A stretch of DNA of 64,000 nt from Mesotaenium endlicherianum (GCA_009602735.1 WELA01009316.1:59408-123407), one strand, 5' to 3'; positions 35,757 through 48,400 are shown, counted from the first letter of the stretch. The notes: a model not told the origin generated them from the letters alone. Numbers and translations: made by a program.

Positions 35757-36771
35757 TTACTAGTGCAGATTTTAGGGTAGCATTTTGTATCTTAGGTCAG
35801 GTGTTCGAAAGTGGCCAGGGTGAGATTTGTCCTCAATCGCCTGTATTGAGGGGCCAACAACTACAACCTGCTCATTGGAGAAAAATTATGCTCTAGCACT
35901 CTACTCCATACATCAGGTAGGCTGCTACTGGCTGGTGTAGAAGTAAATTGAGCGGTTGATGAAATCAATCAAGCCTTTCTCAGGAGCTAGTATGCAACTT
36001 GAGCACTTAATCATCTACGCATAATGCACTGATATCTAGAAGCTAGCCAGAGAATTGATGCACTGATGCGCTGCCTTTTAAGACACAAAAGTCTTCTGCT
36101 CGACAGGTCTACAGAGATACACAGACCACCTGATCATGCTGAGCATCTGAAAAGGTTGAATCTACATTGTGGCTGAAATAAACATATAAACAGCCAGAGG
36201 TAGCACAAGTCAGGTGCCCAAAGTGCACCCCGTTGTTCTCCCTTGAGTTGCTGTGGGCGCTCACGGATCAGGTGCAGAGGCTCCGCCCAGCCTAAGGCTT
36301 GACTCGTGCAAATGTCAAACTCACGGGCATAGAAATGAACCAGCTCTGCCTCGATGCTACTATGTGTCAGATCTTCACTCTTGAGGTCTTGCAAGAATGT
36401 TGCCCTTGTGTTTCAAGACACTTGAATAGCTCACGTAAAAGCTGAGCTGCAGATATGCGGGGCGTCTGAAGATCGGCATCAGGGGACATGGTTATGACAG
36501 ACACTAACTCCGCATCCTGGCAGTGCAACTACTAGCTCTTCTATTGAGCACTTCGCACATCTCCTGCTTCAGTCAAGGTGGCGGCATATATACACATACA
36601 GGTGGCATGTGACTGGCAGAAGCCATGACGCGCCAGCAAGTGGATGCACGACACGGGTCACCCCCGCCCCTTCCACAGCTCCAGGCACAATGGGCAGGCA
36701 CGATAGGCATGCATGCGTGCTGTGCAGCAGCGCTGAAGGCGGCAGCGGCTCTCTCAAGACGTGCTTGCTTC
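35757..36771. other. Intergenic, no gene seen
   Basis: About 1 kb between convergent NUP42-like and UPF0014 genes. AT-rich in the left part. A minus-strand open frame at 36134-36394 was considered and not accepted. Confidence 0.5.
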
Positions 36772-38210
36772 TCAGGACGTGTGGAGCAGCTCCCACTTGA
36801 CCTGCGAGGCGGGCGTGAAGAAGAGCGGCCACGAGATGAAGACGGCAATGCAGCTGCTGAAGGTGGAGGCGGAGATGAGGAACATGAGCACGATGAGCTG
36901 CAGGTGCGTGGCCTCAAACACCGACGCGCCGCCCATGATGAGCCCCGTCATGGCACCTGGCAGCGACACGAGGCCCATGGTCTTGGCGTTGTCAAGCACG
37001 GGCGCCAGCGCTATCACCAGCGCGCGCCGGATGGGCTGCTGGATGGCCTGCCTGGGCGTGGCCCCCAACGCCAGAGCTGCCTCCACCTGCACGTGTATAT
37101 ATAAGCCCCACGTATACATACCCCATGCGGCAGCGTACATTTATTTCCACATGAACATGCACGAGTATCCCCCCACATATGCATGCCCTTTAATTTTTCA
37201 GGGCGTATGCCCACCAACTGGGCACCTACCCCTCGTGACGATCTTCCAAGTGAACAAGAACAAGAAACGCATGGAACGTCCACCATCATGTCAGAGAGAC
37301 ATGTATGACTGACTGACTTTCACACCCACAAAGGGGCATGACCATGAACCACCCTACCAGATGCCAGCCCCTTGCAAGTGTCGTGTACCCAGGCAACGGG
37401 ACTATGCTCTGAAATTGCCCTCAAAGTGCTTCCTTGCTGTGACTGCTTTCAAGAAAAACACGAAGCAGTAATGAGCACCCGAACGACCGCTGGGGAGCTG
37501 GCTGAGAGGGAGAGAGAGGAAGAGAGAGAGAGGAGGGACAGACCAGGAGCAGCTGCTGCTTGAGATCCTCGCGCAGCCGCTTGAGCGCCACGCCCGTGAC
37601 CGTCATGGCGTTGCCCACCATCATGCCGGCCACGGGAACCATGTACTGCGGAGTGGCCTCAAACACGTGCAGCGCGATGAGCAGGCACAGCGTGGTGCCG
37701 CACCCGCAGAAGATCGCGCCGGTGGCCAGCCTGGCGGCGTGGGGGAAGCCCTTGGCCCGCTGCCCCGCCGTGGACCCTGCCACCGCCACCTGCATGCATG
37801 CACCAGCGTCAGCGTCAGCATCAGCGTCAGCAAGCATGAATAATGCTCCCCTTCAGCACTGTTCTTAGGGTTGAGCAAGGAGCAGCAACACCAGCAGCAG
37901 CAGCAGCAGCATTTTGTGTGTAGACTAATGCATGCGTGATGATGCCCACCATGGCGCAGAAGGCGAGGAAGATGCAGAGGAGGCCCAGCCAGCCCTTCTG
38001 CAGGATAACGAACTCGAGCACAAAGCCGATGAGCGACAGCTGCACCACGGCTCGCACGATGGAGTAGGCCATGTCCTTCTCCAGGCCCAGGGAGGCCAGC
38101 CGCGACAGCACCATGGCCAGCCCCACCAGCAGCATCGCCAGCGCCACTTTGCCAAACCCATTGAAGAACTTGCGCAGCTCCGGAAGGAACTCGGCCACAC
38201 TGGAGTCCAT
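36772..38210 (-). CDS. STAR2: UPF0014 family membrane protein (ALS3/STAR2/FetB type)
   Basis: Permease-like half of an ABC-type transporter. Plant STAR2/ALS3 pairs with the nucleotide-binding STAR1 in aluminium tolerance; bacterial FetB pairs with FetA in iron export. Three minus-strand exons, all phase 0: 38210-37926 (ATG), 37789-37544 and 37086-36772; 281 residues, the usual family size. Several hydrophobic segments are visible, including VALAMLLVGLAMVLSRL, AVVQLSLIGFVLEFVIL, LLCIFLAFCAMVGIITHAL and ATGAIFCGCGTTLCLLIAL. Family signatures: VPVAGMMVGNAMTVTGVALKRL and the coupling region EAALALGATPRQA, then TMGLVSLPGAMTGLIMGGA. Expected location is an internal or plasma membrane. No nucleotide-binding partner is encoded in this window. 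Confidence 0.93.
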
Positions 38211-39685
38211 GCTGAGCTTCACCTACTCTGCTTCCAAGAAGGGGAAGATAGCAACCTGCCACGACGATCCACAGACGGGAGCGTCGGTGCTTTGACTCCA
38301 ATCTTAACCAATCTTGCTGATTGACCAGCTTTGTACAAGCAGATCATCATTTCTAACGTAAAAACCAGGAGTGGAAGTGCTCATGTATGATGACTGCTTG
38401 CGTATGCTCAGAAGAGCAGAAACCAGGTGAGGACAGAAGAATACGTACCTCAGACTAAGCCAGCTATTTACCCTTCGGGTCCTGCGGAATGAACACGCTG
38501 TGCAGTATTACTTCACGTACGTAGCTATCGTACGTAGCTTCCTACAGCAGTGCAGCTCCTTCATCGCACTTACAAGTGTACGGAAAACTTTATCAAGTGT
38601 CTTATGTTGCCATGTCATGCTGCATCGTATGAATGCAAGGTAAAAGGAGTCAGATATGAACTTTAGCTAAACCCATTAATAGACAGTGCACCCAGTGCTC
38701 TGAAGTACGAGAGGACGCCTCAGCACGTTCTTGATAAGCTGAAGGTGCTACTATGGGTCGCAATGAAAGACTGAAGCACAATAGAAGTGGTGAGCTGATC
38801 AGAAAGCCCGCAAGGTCTTTGATCGTACACACGAGCTCGTATCATCGATATGATGAAACGTACACATAATGCCGTATTCGTCTGCCAAATTGCGGTAAAG
38901 GATCTCCAATATATGCTAAACAGCTTTCCGAAATAAGCAAACTGTTGGTTAGCATCTCCAAAAATTTCGCTGCAACGCTTTTCACTTCATGATGGTTCGA
39001 AACAATCGAGTCAGCGGCTGTATAGCACGCTGGAAGGCATTGATCCCAATTAAACCGATCGGGCAAGCGACCAGGTCCCCATGGTGGCGAGAAGAGACTC
39101 GCCTTTCAAGTCTGGCTTGTCGCAATTCGTCTAAGAAAAGTACTTCAGTGTGGTTCAGTGCAGTGCGATTATTCCTTCAGATCAATAGTCACGTGGCTCT
39201 CCATTTATCTGGTGTTTGCCCCTGGGGTCCTCTCTGCAACTTATCAAATGCAACAATAGAATGCTGGCACTTGCTCTTATGTATCATCAGCTTTCAGTAT
39301 CCTTCATGTTCATTGCGGTATAATAAGGCATTCAGGTGACTTCCCAAAACTGGACAAGCTGAAGATAAAACAGACACAGTCCTAGCAATGTTTCACTTCA
39401 AGGGCTCTCTCAAATGTTGGGAGATTATTCAAGTGTGCCACTTTTAAAATGCCGACGGCCAAAAAAAACAACTCACGATGGATGCACACATTGTGGACTT
39501 CACTACAATGCCACTTGTATCAGCTTCTGTAAGACTAAGTTCTCAAATTAGAACAAGTTTGAAACTGCAGAAGTGGATGATGAACCACTGGGGGACGTGC
39601 TTTCAGCACAGAAACATCTGCAAGCAGCACAAACCGGCTCTCTATAAGGGGGAACTACCCACTACCCTGTCACCATAACACCCAA
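38211..39685. other. Intergenic, no gene seen
   Basis: About 1.5 kb of AT-rich DNA between the start of the UPF0014 gene and the end of RPN12 (both minus strand). No exon recognised. A short palindromic stretch of acgtacgtagctatcgtacgt lies near 38515-38537. Confidence 0.5.
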
Positions 39686-42335
39686 CTATACAATGCGTTC
39701 AAGTTCCCGAGCGTAGCCTAGCGTTTGACTGATGAGCTGCATGGATGGGATCTCCTTCTGATGTGCCGAATCTGATGTTGACTGGAAATAAACGCAACCA
39801 TTCCGAAGCTCCCACTCATGCTGCACAGTAGTTGACACGACAAATTGTTAATAACAAAAACCTGCCGACCCTTTGGTGACTATGACGAACAACGATGAGA
39901 TAAAAGCCTAGTATATAAAGAGCAACTACAGACAGGCCAATAGAGCGGCAATCTTTCAAGGACCCATTCTGCTCTGACTTGAAACAGCAAAATGCTCAAC
40001 CACTTCCGAATGCCTTCGAGTTACACACCAATTTCAAATACCATAATCGACTGAATCTCCAGTAAGACCGGACAGGAACTTTGCACATACGCCATACTGA
40101 AGTGGAAGGGAAGCTGAGTGGAACAATAATACAGCACAAAGAGAGATAAGGGCATACCTCTTTAGCATAGGCTTGAAGCTCGCCATCACTGGAGAGCAGC
40201 AGAACCTTCTTAGCATCTGCTACCGTCAGAAAGTCATACGCTTTCTCACTACATCCTGCTATCTCGTCCCTGCACAACACCACAACAAGAAAGCACAAGA
40301 GGTATAACATATCAGCTTGAACAGAACTGCCACGTACTACATACTCGATTGTAGTTTTTGTTAGGATACCCCATTGTCCGCTCTCACAACTTAACCTCCA
40401 AACAAGTCCTTCAGATTCCACCCAACAACACATTGGCACGACGTGGCCATGGTCAGCCATGGCTACCCGGCCCTACGCGCTCGCCCAAACAAAGGGCCTC
40501 TCCCAGAAGCCACCCTCCTATTTGCTCCTTCCTATGCCCTCCTAGCAACAGCCAGCCACGGCGTACCATCCATGTTCAGTCGAGCAAGTGCCCTCCTTTC
40601 ACAAGCAGCCAGCCTCTCTAATCCAGAGCAGCCTCTCTCACGGCCTCCATTCAAGCTGCTTTCTGGGCCCAAGGAGAGGCAAAGTCTGCCCATGACTGCT
40701 CACGACAGAACCCACTACGTCGCCCAGGATTTCAATAACAAAAGAGAGCTGAACCTTAGCATAAGACCAACCACTTTCACTTTCACTAACAGTACCACAC
40801 GGAGCAAGGTGCTAAACCTCTCCCCACAAAGCATATGCAAGGGGCACCTGACCAGCAATTTTAAACCCGCACATATAAGGCTGATAAATGCTCAAATACT
40901 CCAACAGGAAGGAGATGCTTAAACTGCATATATAATCAGATCTTCACAAGCCCACACTGAACATATACCCCAAGAAAAGCAGGGAGCACTAGCGTACCTG
41001 ACAGTGCTCATTAGAAGGTCCATGAAGTATACATAGTTGGGATCTGGCACTCTTTGTCGATTGCTCAACACACGGTTGTAGGAGCCCTCCATTAAAGACT
41101 GCTCGAGCTCTATAGCATGCTGGATGCAATTATTCTCGAGGGCACCAGTAGGAAGAAGTTCAAGTTCCGTGTGGAATTCCGCAATCCTATTCTGTACAAG
41201 CAGTCGCAGCAAATTAAGGCCCAGCACTGCATACTCCTGGTCTGATGACGGTAGTAGATGCCTGGGAAAAAGGGCAACAGCATACGTCATCAGTCTAACA
41301 CAAAAGAATAGGGGGGCTTGCTATCGCGAGAGAAAAGAGTAAACAATGACGTTTGTTTCTGGCAGAGGTAAAAAGATCAACAAAGTCTTATCTCCGGTTC
41401 CAATCATAACTGGTGATGGGTAGTAGAGTAGGTGTCATCAAGCTAAAATGAGTACCTCGTGTCAGTATAGTAGGTTTTAAGCTGTAAAAAGTTGCGCTCA
41501 AATGCAACCTCATCCTTCAACTTCACACTAAGCACCACTGCGTGCTCCAGGATGTCCCCTGCAGCAACAAAATGCATGGAACTTGCATGTTTGGTGAGAT
41601 AAACCCCGCCATAACTAGGAATAAAAAACTGAGCATGAAGCCAAGAAGCAAACATACTCCTTACTCACTTCAGTACATCATTGTGTGATTCTAGGGTTCA
41701 AAGTTCCAAACTATACCATAAAAGGAAGCTGCTCTGAGCACGTCCCTGTAACCACAGACAGATACAATGAGCTGCGAATTCCTATATATCTTACTCGCCA
41801 GTTGAAGTTCTTCCTTTGCAGTAGGTGTAGGCTGAAGCAGCGGTGGAAGAGCAGAGAACTCTGTCAATTTTAACTGCCAGCCAAAAACCATGGACGCGTA
41901 TAATTGACCTGGTCCGCAGTACTTAACTACCTTAAAGGCCACTTCCGTCCAGCAACCAGATACTACTGAAATAAGAGAGAAGTCATTGCGGATGCACAAG
42001 AGCACATATACGTGGATATGCTCCGACGCCGTAAACATTATCTCTAATAGAGTGGCTGTTTGTGGCATCAACAGTGACCATGTCTGACTGATCAAACCCC
42101 ATCCAGCCCGAAATCTGCTATCCGGAAGATATCCTGCATGAATACACAAAAATATAGTGGCTCCAACTACAGAAGGACAACGATGCCCAAAAAGTGGCGA
42201 GTGTCAATATATTCAGCTAATCATTGATACCTTTAAATCGGCGAGAAGGGACTTCGCAACAGTCAAGTCATTTCTTTCGAAAGCTTGCTTGAATTGCCGC
42301 GAGACCTTTCCTACTTCTTCAATCTTCTTCTCCAT
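39686..42335 (-). CDS. RPN12: 26S proteasome lid subunit RPN12 (PSMD8)
   Basis: PCI-domain subunit of the 19S regulatory particle lid. Minus-strand exons with agreeing phases: 42335-42231 (MEKKIEEVGKVSRQF), 41873-41795 (EFSALPPLLQPTPTAKEEL), 41558-41456 (DILEHAVVLSVKLKDEVAFERNF), 41261-40998 (YAVLGLNLLRLLVQNRIAEF; LEQSLMEGSYNRVL), 40269-40158 (RDEIAGCSEKAYDFL) and 39781-39686 (KEIPSMQLISQTLGYARELERIV, stop TAG). One short exon between the last two is missing. The best candidate is 40013-39979 (IRKWLSILLFQ), whose 3' phase fits but whose 5' phase does not. Without it the protein is about 252 residues; plant RPN12 is about 267. Exons here are AT-richer, with T-rich 3' splice sites, unlike most genes in the window. 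Confidence 0.92.
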
Positions 42336-42844
42336 TTTGGGCAACACTACAAACGCACACCGTGATTGATCTCAATAATAATAACGGTGAGTTACTAATC
42401 AATCTGAGGGACCACAATCATTAACCGCAACGTCCTTTACCACCAGAAGGGTCTTATATCACTTCTCGATCAGTAACAGCAATGGCAAGAAATGGATTCG
42501 AGACCAACATGACCCACGCTTCCGTGTTTCATGTTCTGTGGATCTGGTGACGTAGTTGCATTGATCAAAAAAGTGTTTACCTCCATGCACCTACACATGC
42601 TGCAAGGGTACTTTATGGAAAGTCAACTGCGTAAGCTCGCGCGCTCCATTAATTCTCTGCTCACATTGTTCAAAGCTTTTGACGTCGAATGACTTCATTA
42701 CAAGTGCTTGAACCTCGAATGGGTTCCGCCTTTCTTCGTGGTCAATAGTAAATCAAATGGCCTAATGCGTCCAAAATTCAAAGCGTCTGACTTAGTCTGC
42801 CTACGCCTATGCGTACGTATCCCTTCCATCCACTTCCAAGTTCC
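42336..42844. other. RPN12 upstream region
   Basis: AT-rich DNA upstream of the RPN12 ATG, presumably its promoter and 5' untranslated region. No other coding sequence recognised. Confidence 0.5.
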
Positions 42845-43495
42845 ACCTCTCTTCACGTACCCCTGCCATCTCTTCTCGCGTACCCTTGCCGTCTCTTTCC
42901 TCGTACACCTGCCACCTCTCTTCGCGTACCCCTGCCATCTCTCATCACGTACCCCCTTCCGTCTCTCTTCGCGTAACCCTGCCGTCTCTCTTCTCGTACC
43001 CCTGCCGTTTTCCTTCTCGTACCCCTGGCGTCCCTCTCCTCGTACCCCTGCATGCCTCTTCTCAGGTATCTTTGCCGTCTCTCTTCTCGTTCCCTGTCGT
43101 GTCTCTCCACGTACGCCTTTTTCCTCTTTTGACGTAATGTGGCCTCTACGAGTACGCCTGCCGTCTTTCTTGTCGTATCTCTCTGTCGTATGTTCTCACG
43201 TACGCTTCTTCGTCTCTCTTTACGTACCCCTATCGTCTCTTTCTATCGTGACCGTCTCCCTTCATCTCTTCGCGTACCCTTGTCATCTCTTTTGCTTTCC
43301 ATACCCCTGGCCGTCTATCTTCACGTACCCCTTCCGTCTCTTCACGGATCCCTCTCGTCTCTCTTCGTACACCTGTCGTCATCTCTTGGAGTACCCCCAC
43401 AACGTCCCGCTCGGCATACCCCTACCTTCTCTTTTTCGCGTACCTCACGACCGATCATTCTTTTCGTACCCCTTCTCCTATCCTTCATAGCAAAC
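42845..43495. repeat. Degenerate minisatellite, unit about 23-26 bp
   Basis: About 25 imperfect tandem copies of a pyrimidine-rich unit resembling cgtacccctgccgtctctct. Unit length and sequence vary. The plus strand is open for 260 codons across it, but this translates only a repeat of FSYPCRLSS-like peptides and is not taken as a gene. It ends about 180 bp before the retrotransposon. Confidence 0.85.
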
Positions 43496-43669
43496 CCCTC
43501 GCCGTTAGAAATTGGAAGACCTATGGGGCCTAACTATGCGTATCGAGTGAGACTCTACTACATTAGCGCACCTCATGTTGCGAGCCTAATTTTGTTTCCA
43601 ACTTGCATGCATTTTGAGGTTAGGCAAACTTGGTAATATACATGTTTTTACGCATCTAGGACCTTGAGA

Positions 43670-43674
43670 GAGAT
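43670..43674. repeat. Target-site duplication, left copy (GAGAT)
   Basis: The five bases before the 5' LTR are identical to the five after the 3' LTR. Confidence 0.9.
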
Positions 43675-44177
43675 TGTAGTGATTTGAGTTATTATACATT
43701 AGTTTGCATATATTTTAATGTTTTCAAATATATTTGAAGTAGTATGGTGTGGAGTCAAGTGTGAATAGGTACTCTAGTAACTTGGTTCATGTCCTTTGAA
43801 CCTTCCAAGGCATTTTCGAAGTTAGAGGAAAGACCTAGAAGAACTCCATGTGGCAAAAGTCAGATGTGCCATTTTTAGGTCAAAAGGACATGTGTACATT
43901 ATTCTAGAAAGAGGTGGCAAGTTTTGGGATGTGTTGGGTGCCAACACATCAACATACACCTTCCTAGAAATTACTTATGTAGCAAGTATATAAACAAGAG
44001 CTAGAACATAGAAAGACATTCCAGAATCACTCTTGTACTTGCCAAAATCCAGAAATATATTAACTTTCAAGAAGCCATCTCTCTTTCAAGAAGCTACCAC
44101 TTGTGTTCAAAGATCCTTGTCTTGAATAGATAAAGTATTCTGTTTTACTAAGTACTTTATCTATCTGTTTCACTACA
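43675..44177 (+). repeat. 5' LTR of the chromovirus
   Basis: 503 bp with terminal inverted octamers TGTAGTGA/TCACTACA. It contains a TATA-like tatataaa at 43987-43994, a reasonable promoter for the element. It differs from the 3' LTR at three positions by eye. Confidence 0.97.
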
Positions 44178-44178
44178 G

Positions 44179-44190
44179 TGGTATCGGAGC
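44179..44190 (+). promoter_or_regulatory. Primer-binding site, initiator-Met tRNA type
   Basis: TGGTATCGGAGC one base after the 5' LTR. Plant LTR elements commonly carry TGGTATCAGAGC, complementary to the initiator methionine tRNA 3' end; this copy differs at one base. Confidence 0.88.
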
Positions 44191-44214
44191 TAGGCACTTT
44201 GGTAGCACAAGAAG

Positions 44215-45495
44215 ATGGCCGATCCTCAAGACCAACAGCAAGCTTTCGAAGGAAGCCCTTCCTCTCCAAGACACCCTCCTCCAGCGCCGATGGGAGAGCC
44301 CACTCAAGAAAATCTGCAACAACAAGAAGCACCACAAGGAGGAGCACACCCTCCTCCAGCGTCGATGGGAGAGCCTACTCAAGGAAATCTGCAACAACAA
44401 GAAGCACCACAAGGAGGAGCACCGTCAAATCCCGTGGCAGCCGCTATAGCAAAGTTGACCCCACCACAAGGAGTTCCCGCAAATGAGTGGGCAGCCTTCC
44501 TAATGACCGTCCACAACCAAGTGGGCTTGGCCACCTATGAAGCAACCGTGCAAGCGTCAAGAGAAGCTATGGCTGCCATGGTTGCCCCTATTGCGAGCAA
44601 TGCTCAAAATCCAGCCCCGGCTCAAGCGCCTCCACAAGAGCCAACGAGAGCAAGGAAACTCATCAAGCCCGGCAAACCCGACACTTTCAACCCCGGGAAA
44701 GGTGCCAACCTGAATTTATGGCTCTACCAAGTGGAGACGTACCTCGCGTTCCTTGAAGTACCCGAGGAGGACTACGTTCCCTTTGCCGTTACCTTACTTA
44801 GAGGAGCAGCAACATCATGGTGGCGTAACTATCAAGCGGCTATATATCAAGCTATGGCGCACCCCATGCTCGGCCAAGAGCCCCCACCATCATATGCAAG
44901 ATGGGCAGATTTTCGTGAGGCCCTCAAGAAGCAATTCATGCCCATCAATGCGGAGAAGATTGCCCGAGGAAAGCTCCACCATCTCAAGCAAACGACGTCC
45001 GTTCAAGAGTATACATCCAGATTTCACGCCCTCACTCTTGAGATCCCCAACATGTCTCTCGAGGAGAAGATTGACCGTTACATCTTTGGCCTCAAACCCA
45101 AGGTGGCAAAGGAAGTGGAGTTACGCGACTTGACGGACTTCTCAAAGATCATTGAAGTGGCCCAAAAGGTGGATACCTTGGATTTCAAGCACTCCGTGCC
45201 TTCATCTTCACGGGTACCGACGACGCGGGTGTACGCAGCCCCTTCCACATCCGAATCTGGACCCACACCCATGGAAATCGGAGTTATTAAAAGGGACCCC
45301 GCGGCTGCCCGGAAGAGTGGAAGACCCTCCAATGACACTTATGATGCAAGAAACCAGCAAGGAGTGAAAGCAAGACTCTCCCCGGCTGAAAAAGAAGCTC
45401 TCATGACGGCTGGACTATGCTTCTATTGCAAGGAAAAGGGCCATCGTGCACTTTCATGCCCCAAAAAGTTGTCAAAAAACGGACAGCGCCGGTAG
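44215..45495 (+). CDS. Retrotransposon Gag
   Basis: 426 residues. The N-terminal part is proline- and glutamine-rich with a perfect-length tandem duplication (44272-44346 and 44347-44421). The central Gag domain follows ([51 protein letters not shown]). The C-terminus has one CCHC zinc knuckle, [14 protein letters not shown] (Cx2Cx4Hx4C). The frame ends at TAG 45493-45495, five codons after the slippery heptamer at 45474-45480, which would move ribosomes into the pol frame. Confidence 0.95.
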   Translation: MADPQDQQQAFEGSPSSPRHPPPAPMGEPTQENLQQQEAPQGGAHPPPASMGEPTQGNLQQQEAPQGGAPSNPVAAAIAKLTPPQGVPANEWAAFLMTVHNQVGLATYEATVQASREAMAAMVAPIASNAQNPAPAQAPPQEPTRARKLIKPGKPDTFNPGKGANLNLWLYQVETYLAFLEVPEEDYVPFAVTLLRGAATSWWRNYQAAIYQAMAHPMLGQEPPPSYARWADFREALKKQFMPINAEKIARGKLHHLKQTTSVQEYTSRFHALTLEIPNMSLEEKIDRYIFGLKPKVAKEVELRDLTDFSKIIEVAQKVDTLDFKHSVPSSSRVPTTRVYAAPSTSESGPTPMEIGVIKRDPAAARKSGRPSNDTYDARNQQGVKARLSPAEKEALMTAGLCFYCKEKGHRALSCPKKLSKNGQRR

Positions 45496-48400
45496 GCCAG
45501 GAGCCTACCACCCCAAGACCCACTTCACGAGAAGGCAACACGCCAAGTGAGGTGGAGACCCCCGTTGAAGACGACGTTCCAGCCCCAATGAGTTTGAGAG
45601 GTTACCTTGGAGGAGAGAAGGTCCACATCTTGGTGGATAGCGGAGCTCAAGGCAACTTCATTGCTGCAGATTTTGCCACCAAGCACGGTATTACTATGCG
45701 AACTCTTGACCACGACGAGGAGATTATGATGCCCGATGGATTCTCCTATACTACCCCTTCCAAGAAGACGTACCCCTTGGCACTCTCTATCAAGTCCTTC
45801 AAGGATAGAGTAGTGTTCTCCCCCATGCAATTGGGCAAGTACGACGTCATCCTAGGGACGCCTTGGTTGACCAAGCACAACCCCCAAGTTGATTGGAGGA
45901 CCGGTACTATCAAGATCAAGAATGACATCACTTCAAGAATCTGTATTTTGCGCGCAATCCAGAATATCCAGACCCAAGACATCCAGAAGCCGGCACACGA
46001 GATACTATTGTCCGCCCTCCAACTCAAGAGACTTGTGAGGAAGGGACACGAGCTTCTTTTGGCCTTGATCACGCCAAAAGACATCAAGAAAGACATCGAG
46101 AGTCAAGAAGGCAGCCCCGTTCCCAAGGAGATACAAGAAGTCTTTGAGGACTACAAAGAAGTGTTCTCCCCGGAATTGCCCAAGGGCCTACCCCCCAAAA
46201 GATTCGTAGACCACAAGATAGAGTTGGAGCCCGGAAGCAAGCCCATCTCTCGGCCTACGTTCAAAATGTCATACACGGAGCTAGACGAAGTCAAGAAGCA
46301 AATCAAGGAGCTACTGGAGCATGGCTTCATTCGACCTAGCAAGTCGCCATTTGGAGCCCCGGTGCTATTTGTCAAGAAGAAAGATGGTACCTTGAGGATG
46401 TGTGTGGACTATCGCGCCCTCAACAAGATCACCATCAAGAATCGATACCCGCTGCCGCGCATGGATGAGCTCATGGACCGGCTGGTTGGAGCCAAGTACT
46501 TCACGAAGATTGACTTACGGAGCGGCTACCACCAGATTCGCATCGCAGAACCGGACATAGAGAAGACGGCATTCAGGACAAGATATGGACATTTTGAGTT
46601 CATGGTCCTGCCATTTGGACTCACCAACGCGCCAGCAACTTTCATGACTATGATGAACACCATATTTCAGCCCATGTTGGACAGATTTGTGGTGGTATTC
46701 ATCGATGACATCCTTATCTACAGCAAGACCCTTGAAGAGCATGCGAGACACTTGAAAGAAGTCCTTGAAGTATTGAAGCAAAACAAGCTGTTTGCGAAGG
46801 AGTCAAAATGCGAGTTTGCCAAACAAGAAGTGGAGTTCCTAGGTCTCCACGTGACTGCTGATGGCATCAAGATAGACCCCAAGAAGACCACGGTGGTGGA
46901 GGAATGGCCAACCCCCACGACCAAGAAAGAACTCCAGTCATTCTTGGGATTTGCCAATTGGTACAGAAAATTCATCCAAGGCTTCTCGCACATAGCAGCC
47001 CCCCTGACAGATCTACTCAAGAAGGACAGGCTATATACATGGACCGAGAAAGAGGAAGAGGCATTTCAAGAGTTAAAGCGAAGATTGACCACATCCCCGG
47101 TGCTCACACTCCCAAGTCCAAACCCAGATTGGCCCTTCCACGTCATCACCGATGCATCTTCCTATGCAATAGGAGCAATCCTGCTTCAAGACCAAGGCAA
47201 GGGACTGCAGCCCATCGCCTACGAGTCAAGGAAGCTAAATCCAGCCGAGCAAAATTATACAACCACGGAGCGAGAGGCATTGGCGATTGTACATGCCTTG
47301 AAGGTTTGGCGCTGCTACGTTGAAGGACGCAAAGTACTGGTCACCACGGACCACGAGGCGTTAAAGCACCTCCAAACGCAGCCGTATCTCTCAAGGAGAC
47401 AAGCAAGATGGAGCGGATACTTGCAACAATACAACATCACGATTCAGTACCAGCCCGGCAAGACAAACCCGGCTGACCCCCTCTCAAGACTGCAATTAAA
47501 TGCAGTGATGGTATCCCTGAAGACAGATCTGGAAGCTCGATTTTCAGCCGCCTATGAAAGAGACCCTTACTACAAGAACGGAGAAGCAGCCTTGGACCCA
47601 TGCAAGAAGCAAGAAGGCAATTATTGGGTGAGGCAAGATACGGGCCAGAGATGTGTTCCTAATGACTTAGACCTCCGGCTCTTGCTTCTACGAGAAGCAC
47701 ACGACAACCCTCTTGGAGGACACTTTGGAATCCTAAGGACCACGGGCGTTCTAGCTAGGACTTATTGTTGGCCAGGCATGTCTAAGCAAGTCAAGGAGTA
47801 CTGCAGGAGCTGTGACACATGCCAAAGAATCAAGCCATCATCGCAAAAGGCGGGAGGACTCCTCCAACCACTACCAATCCCCGAAAGACAATGGACGGAC
47901 ATCTCAATGGACCTTATCGTGGACTTGCCCGTGACACCTCGAGGCCATAATGCAATACTCACGGTGGTGGACAGACTTACCAAGATGGCTCATTTTATTC
48001 CCACGACGACTAAGGCTACAGCACCACAACTTGCAAGACTCATCTTTGACAACATCTTCCGACTCCATGGACTACCATCAAGAATTGTGTCAGATAGAGA
48101 TCCAAGATTCACAAGCCATTTCTGGAAAAATCTCTTCAAGAACTTGGGTACATCGCTGGATATGTCTACTGCCTACCACCCACAATCAGATGGGCAAACC
48201 GAGCGTATGAATCGTACCCTAAAGACCTCTCTAAAGGCCTACGTGTCTACCCTCGAGCAAGACTGGGACATGTACTTGACCCCCCTCGAGTTTGCCTACA
48301 ACAACACTACGCAGGCCTCTACCCAAGAGTCCCCATTCTTCCTCAACTATGGCTTCCATCCGACCACGCCACTGAGCTTCACGGCTGGCCATGATGAAGT

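Noticed and set aside
36134-36394. Minus-strand frame with THSSIEAEL, slightly like a copia RNase H motif
   Set aside because: The similarity is limited to one short motif; no other retroelement domain or LTR is nearby.
42708-43490. 260-codon plus-strand open frame
   Set aside because: It runs through the minisatellite; the translation is a repeat artefact with no family similarity.
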